A stretch of DNA of 7,378 nt from CAZLLV01 sp964560325 (lineage in GTDB: Bacteria; Acidobacteriota; Thermoanaerobaculia; Multivoradales; DATKCC01). A model generated the notes under the pieces. That model was not told where the DNA came from. It did not search any database and worked only from the letters and a program-made list of their open reading frames with translations. How positions within the stretch are numbered: position 1 is the stretch's first letter; the number at the start of each line of letters is the position of its first letter. A program made the translations under genes and the position numbers. The stretch lies in assembly GCA_964560325.1 (NCBI GenBank), contig CAZLLV010000153.1, forward strand, positions 1-7,378. Direction: 5' to 3'. This document shows positions 4,616-7,378 of the stretch, piece by piece.

Positions 4616-6856
4616 ATGCGCAAGACCCTCGCCCTTTCCCTGACCGCCGCCCTGGCCGTGCTCGCCACGGCGGCCTGCACCGGCCACCGCGCCGATACCG
4701 CCCAGACGGCCGCAGCGCCGGAGGAGACGACGATGGAAGCCACCGCCGTGGCGGAGACCGGCTCCGCGACCGCGCCGACCGACACCGCTACGAACCCCCT
4801 GCTCGCCGACTGGAGCGGCCCGTACGGCGGCGTACCCGCCTTCGACCGGGTGGACGTCGACGACTTCGAGCCCGCCTTCGACGCGGCCATGGCGGCGAGC
4901 CTGGCCGAGCTCGACGCGATCGCCGAGAACCCGGCGCCGCCGAGCTTCGAGAACACGATCGAGGCGATGGAGCGCTCCGGCGAGACGCTCGGCCGGCTGT
5001 TCGTCTACTACGGCGTGTGGGCCGGCAACCTGTCGAGCCCCGAGTTTCGCGAGGTCCAGGGGCGGGTGGCGCCGAAGCTCGCCGAGTACGGCTCGAAGAT
5101 CGTCCAGAACGAGAAGCTGTTCGAGCGCGTCTCCGCGGTCCACGGGAGCGACGAGGTGAAGGGGCTGCGCCCCGACCAGCAGCGGCTGGTGCGGCTCGTC
5201 TACGACGAGTTCGCGAGGAACGGCGCCACCCTCGAGGGCGAGGCGAAGGAGCGCTACGCCGAGATCAACCAGCGCCTCGCCGAGATCCACACCCGCTTCG
5301 CGAACAACGTGCTGGCGGACGAGGAGGGCTACGTGCTCTACCTCGACGAGAGCCAGCTCGGCGGCCTGCCCGAGTCGTTCGTCCGGGCCGCCGCGGCCGC
5401 CGCCGCCGAGCGCGGCCACGAAGGGCAGTACGCGGTGCTCAACACCCGCTCCTCGATGGACCCGTTCCTCACGTACTCCGACGAGCGGGAGCTGCGCGAG
5501 GAGGTCTGGCGCACCTACTACAGCCGGGGCGACAACGACGACGAGAACGACAACAACGAGGTCATCGCCGAGATCCTGAAGCTGCGCGACGAGCGGGTCG
5601 AGCTGCTCGGCTACGAGAACTACGCCCAGTGGCGCCTCGAAGACCGGATGGCGAAGACCCCGGAGCGGGCGATGGAGCTGATGCTCGCCGTCTGGCCGGC
5701 GGCGCTGGCGCGGGTCGAGGAGGAGGTCGCCGACATGCAGGCGATCGCGGACGAAGAGGGCGCCGACATCACCATCCGGCCGTGGGACTACCGCTACTAC
5801 GCCGAGAAGGTCCGCCAGGCGAAGTACGACCTCGACTCCGACGAGGTCAAGCAGTACCTCCAGCTCGACAACCTGCGCCAGGCGATGTTCTACGTCGCGG
5901 GCGAGCTCTTCGGCTACGAGTTCACGCCGCTCGAGGACGGCCCTTCGGGCGGAGTGCCGGTCTTCCACCCGGACGTAAAGGTCTGGGAGGTGACCGACCG
6001 CGAGACCGGCGAGCACGTCGGCGTCTGGTACCTCGACCCGTTCGCCCGCTCCGGCAAGCGCTCGGGCGCCTGGGCGAGCACCTACCGCGGGCACGAGAGC
6101 TTCGACGGCGAGGTCACGGTCCTGGTGTCGAACAACTCGAACTTCATCCAGGGCGCGCCGGGCGAGCCGGTGCTCGTCTCGTGGGACGACGCGGAGACCT
6201 TCTTCCACGAGTTCGGCCACGCGCTCCACTCGCTGTCGTCGAACGTCGCCTACCCGACGCTCAACGGCGGCGTGCGCGACTACACCGAGTTCCAGTCGCA
6301 GCTCCTCGAGCGCTGGCTCCTGACCGAGCCGGTGATCGAGCGCTACCTGGTCCACCACGAGACCGGCGAGCCGATCCCGGAGGAGCTGGTGGCGAAGATC
6401 GAGAAGGCGGCCACCTTCAACGAGGGCTTCGAGACCACCGAGTACCTGGCCTCGGCGTTGGTCGACATGGCCTTCCACACGACCGACCCGGAGGGGATCG
6501 ACCCCGACCGGTTCGAGCGCGAGACGCTCGACCGCTTGAACCTGCCGGACGAGATCGTCATGCGCCACCGCTCGCCGCACTTCGGCCACATCTTCTCGGG
6601 CGAGGGGTACTCGGCCGGCTACTACGGCTACCTGTGGGCCGACGTGCTGACCTCGGACGCCGCCGAGGCGTTCGCCGAGGCGCCGGGCGGCTTCTACGAC
6701 GCCGAGCTCGCGAAGCGGCTGGTCGAGCACCTGTTCGCGCCGCGCAACGCGGTCGATCCGGCCGACGCCTACCGCGCCTTCCGCGGCCGGGACGCGGCGA
6801 TCGACGCCCTGATGCGCGACCGCGGGTTCCCGGTGCCCGACGACGATGAACGCTGA
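4616..6856 (+). CDS. M3-family zinc metallopeptidase (dipeptidyl carboxypeptidase/oligopeptidase A type), probable lipoprotein
   Basis: The 746-residue product hydrolyses short peptides by family inference. The zinc motif is HEFGH (H531, E532, H535), and the third ligand is most likely E558 in DYTEFQSQ, 23 residues after H535 (compare H474, H478 and E503 of neurolysin, with E503 25 residues after H478). The substrate-side motif HIFSGEGYSAGYYGYLW (658-674) is typical of M3 enzymes. Upstream the long helical cap domain starts near residue 60, with typical stretches SRGDNDDENDNNEVIAEIL and LLGYENYAQWRLEDRMAKTP. The N-terminus MRKTLALSLTAALAVLATAAC looks like a lipoprotein signal with Cys21, although Thr at -3 is not the canonical Leu. 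A Thr/Ala/Glu-rich linker of about 40 residues follows, so envelope anchoring is likely. GAGGAA (4601-4606) supports the ATG at 4616; the open frame back to 4361 is an uncoded extension. Length fits the family plus the signal and linker. It is divergent from the metzincin, and terC starts 26 bases downstream. Dcp-like versus PrlC-like cannot be decided by eye. Confidence 0.93.
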   Translation: MRKTLALSLTAALAVLATAACTGHRADTAQTAAAPEETTMEATAVAETGSATAPTDTATNPLLADWSGPYGGVPAFDRVDVDDFEPAFDAAMAASLAELDAIAENPAPPSFENTIEAMERSGETLGRLFVYYGVWAGNLSSPEFREVQGRVAPKLAEYGSKIVQNEKLFERVSAVHGSDEVKGLRPDQQRLVRLVYDEFARNGATLEGEAKERYAEINQRLAEIHTRFANNVLADEEGYVLYLDESQLGGLPESFVRAAAAAAAERGHEGQYAVLNTRSSMDPFLTYSDERELREEVWRTYYSRGDNDDENDNNEVIAEILKLRDERVELLGYENYAQWRLEDRMAKTPERAMELMLAVWPAALARVEEEVADMQAIADEEGADITIRPWDYRYYAEKVRQAKYDLDSDEVKQYLQLDNLRQAMFYVAGELFGYEFTPLEDGPSGGVPVFHPDVKVWEVTDRETGEHVGVWYLDPFARSGKRSGAWASTYRGHESFDGEVTVLVSNNSNFIQGAPGEPVLVSWDDAETFFHEFGHALHSLSSNVAYPTLNGGVRDYTEFQSQLLERWLLTEPVIERYLVHHETGEPIPEELVAKIEKAATFNEGFETTEYLASALVDMAFHTTDPEGIDPDRFERETLDRLNLPDEIVMRHRSPHFGHIFSGEGYSAGYYGYLWADVLTSDAAEAFAEAPGGFYDAELAKRLVEHLFAPRNAVDPADAYRAFRGRDAAIDALMRDRGFPVPDDDER

Positions 6857-6882
6857 GCCATAATCGGCCATAATCCGCAGCC
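6857..6882 (+). promoter_or_regulatory. Tandem CATAAT -10-like boxes, candidate promoter for a leaderless terC transcript
   Basis: GCCATAATC occurs twice, at 6857-6865 and 6867-6875, placing CATAAT (one mismatch to the -10 consensus TATAAT) at 6859-6864 and 6869-6874, one helical turn apart. From the second box, transcription would be expected to begin near 6881-6883, at the ATG of the next gene, which has no Shine-Dalgarno. A -35 is weak: ATGAAC at 6846-6851 sits at 17-base spacing but matches only three positions. Read-through from the peptidase gene is the alternative. Confidence 0.45.
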
Positions 6883-7378
6883 ATGGAATGGCTCACCGAC
6901 CCGGACATCTGGATCGGTCTCCTGACGCTGACCGCGCTCGAGGTCGTGTTGGGGATCGACAACATCGTCTTCATCTCGATCCTGGCGGGCAAGCTCCCGC
7001 AGGAGCAGCAGGCCAAGGCCCGTCGCCTCGGCCTCGGGGGAGCGCTGGTGATGCGCATCCTGCTGCTCCTCTCGATCGCCTGGATCATCCGCCTCACCGG
7101 ACCACTCTTCACCGTCTTCGCGCAGGAGATCTCGGGCCGCGACCTGATCCTCCTCGGCGGCGGCCTCTTCCTGCTCGCCAAGGCGACCTACGAGATCCAC
7201 GACAAGCTCGAAGGGGAGGAGGGGGAGAAGTCGAAGAAGGTGGCGGCGTCGTTCGTCTCGGTGATCGTCCAGATCATGCTGCTCGACGTCGTCTTCTCGC
7301 TCGACTCGGTGATCACCGCCATCGGAATGGTCGACGAGGTGGGGGTGATGATCGCCGCCGTGGTGATCGCGATCGGCG
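6883..7378 (+). CDS. TerC-family integral membrane protein, N-terminal 165 residues (3' truncated by window edge)
   Basis: The frame is open from the ATG at 6883 to the window end. The sequence shows membrane helices at about 10-34, 50-72, 86-103, 124-147 and a fifth starting near 153, with a charged cytosolic loop (104-120, EGEEGEKSKK). Signature stretches are LEVVLGIDNIVF (19-30, with E20, D26, N27), SGRDLILLGGGLFLLAK (84-100) and DVVFSLDSVITAIGM (135-149, with D135, D141, S142); the paired acidic residues in helices are those proposed to coordinate or move metal ions in the TerC superfamily. Family members are linked to tellurite resistance and, in characterised cases, manganese export; which applies here is unknown. 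Resemblance is closest to the YgdQ/YoaE-like branch; an appended C-terminal CBS/CorC domain, as in YoaE, would be beyond the edge. No Shine-Dalgarno precedes the start. It lies 26 bases after the peptidase gene, same strand. Confidence 0.9.
   Translation, partial: MEWLTDPDIWIGLLTLTALEVVLGIDNIVFISILAGKLPQEQQAKARRLGLGGALVMRILLLLSIAWIIRLTGPLFTVFAQEISGRDLILLGGGLFLLAKATYEIHDKLEGEEGEKSKKVAASFVSVIVQIMLLDVVFSLDSVITAIGMVDEVGVMIAAVVIAIG

Noticed and set aside
2760..4643. 627-codon plus-strand open frame opposite the metzincin gene
   Set aside because: No signal, motif or RBS; the minus strand carries a complete metzincin with signal peptide, HExxH and Met-turn.
5017..6849. 610-codon plus-strand open frame inside the M3 gene
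   Set aside because: Arg/Gly/Ala/Pro-rich out-of-frame translation of the peptidase; no motif.
4301..6871. 856-codon open frame on the minus strand opposite the M3 peptidase
   Set aside because: It is rich in Arg, Val, Gly and Leu with no domain signature, and mirrors a clear M3 enzyme; long antisense open frames are expected at this GC content.
1..7378. CRISPR array, insertion sequence, tRNA or rRNA
   Set aside because: No regularly spaced repeats, transposase motifs, terminal repeats around genes or tRNA-like cloverleaf were seen; inverted repeats present are local hairpins.

Overview
This is a 7.4 kb, very GC-rich bacterial chromosomal window. Lipoprotein and outer-membrane signals, a DUF5916-type barrel protein and large secreted or anchored metallopeptidases point to a diderm, protein-degrading, free-living heterotroph. 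Gene content and codon style remind me of Acidobacteriota (Thermoanaerobaculia/Holophagae-like), but that assignment is inference from family recollection and no marker gene here proves it.

Layout, left to right. (1) 1-894, plus: the C-terminal part of a DUF5916-type outer-membrane beta-barrel protein, cut by the left edge. (2) 912-966: a perfect 20-bp inverted repeat that contains the Shine-Dalgarno and start codon of the next gene. (3) 963-1922, plus: a double-domain ferritin-like DUF892-type helical protein whose halves align with an exact 160-residue offset. (4) 1985-2701, plus: a 238-residue cysteine-containing cytosolic protein of unknown function with its own extended -10 candidate and a good ribosome binding site. 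(5) 2719-2753: a GC-rich hairpin between convergent genes, probably a bidirectional terminator. (6) 2757-4451, minus: a secreted metzincin (reprolysin-like) zinc metallopeptidase with a Gly-linked C-terminal beta module. (7) 4452-4615: a divergent intergenic region. (8) 4616-6856, plus: an M3-family zinc peptidase (dipeptidyl carboxypeptidase/oligopeptidase type) with a probable lipoprotein signal. (9) 6883-7378, plus: the N-terminal half of a TerC-family membrane protein, cut by the right edge, preceded by two tandem CATAAT boxes that suggest a leaderless transcript.

Functionally, the two divergently arranged peptidases fit together as an exported protein-to-peptide-to-dipeptide degradation pair: an extracellular endopeptidase and an envelope-anchored peptidase acting on short peptides. 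The ferritin-like protein and the TerC protein are plausible metal or stress handling genes but are not adjacent. I see no mobile element, CRISPR array, tRNA or rRNA, and no convincing new multi-gene system. The observations most worth a second look are the start-codon-occluding hairpin, the orphan 238-residue protein and the probable leaderless terC start.
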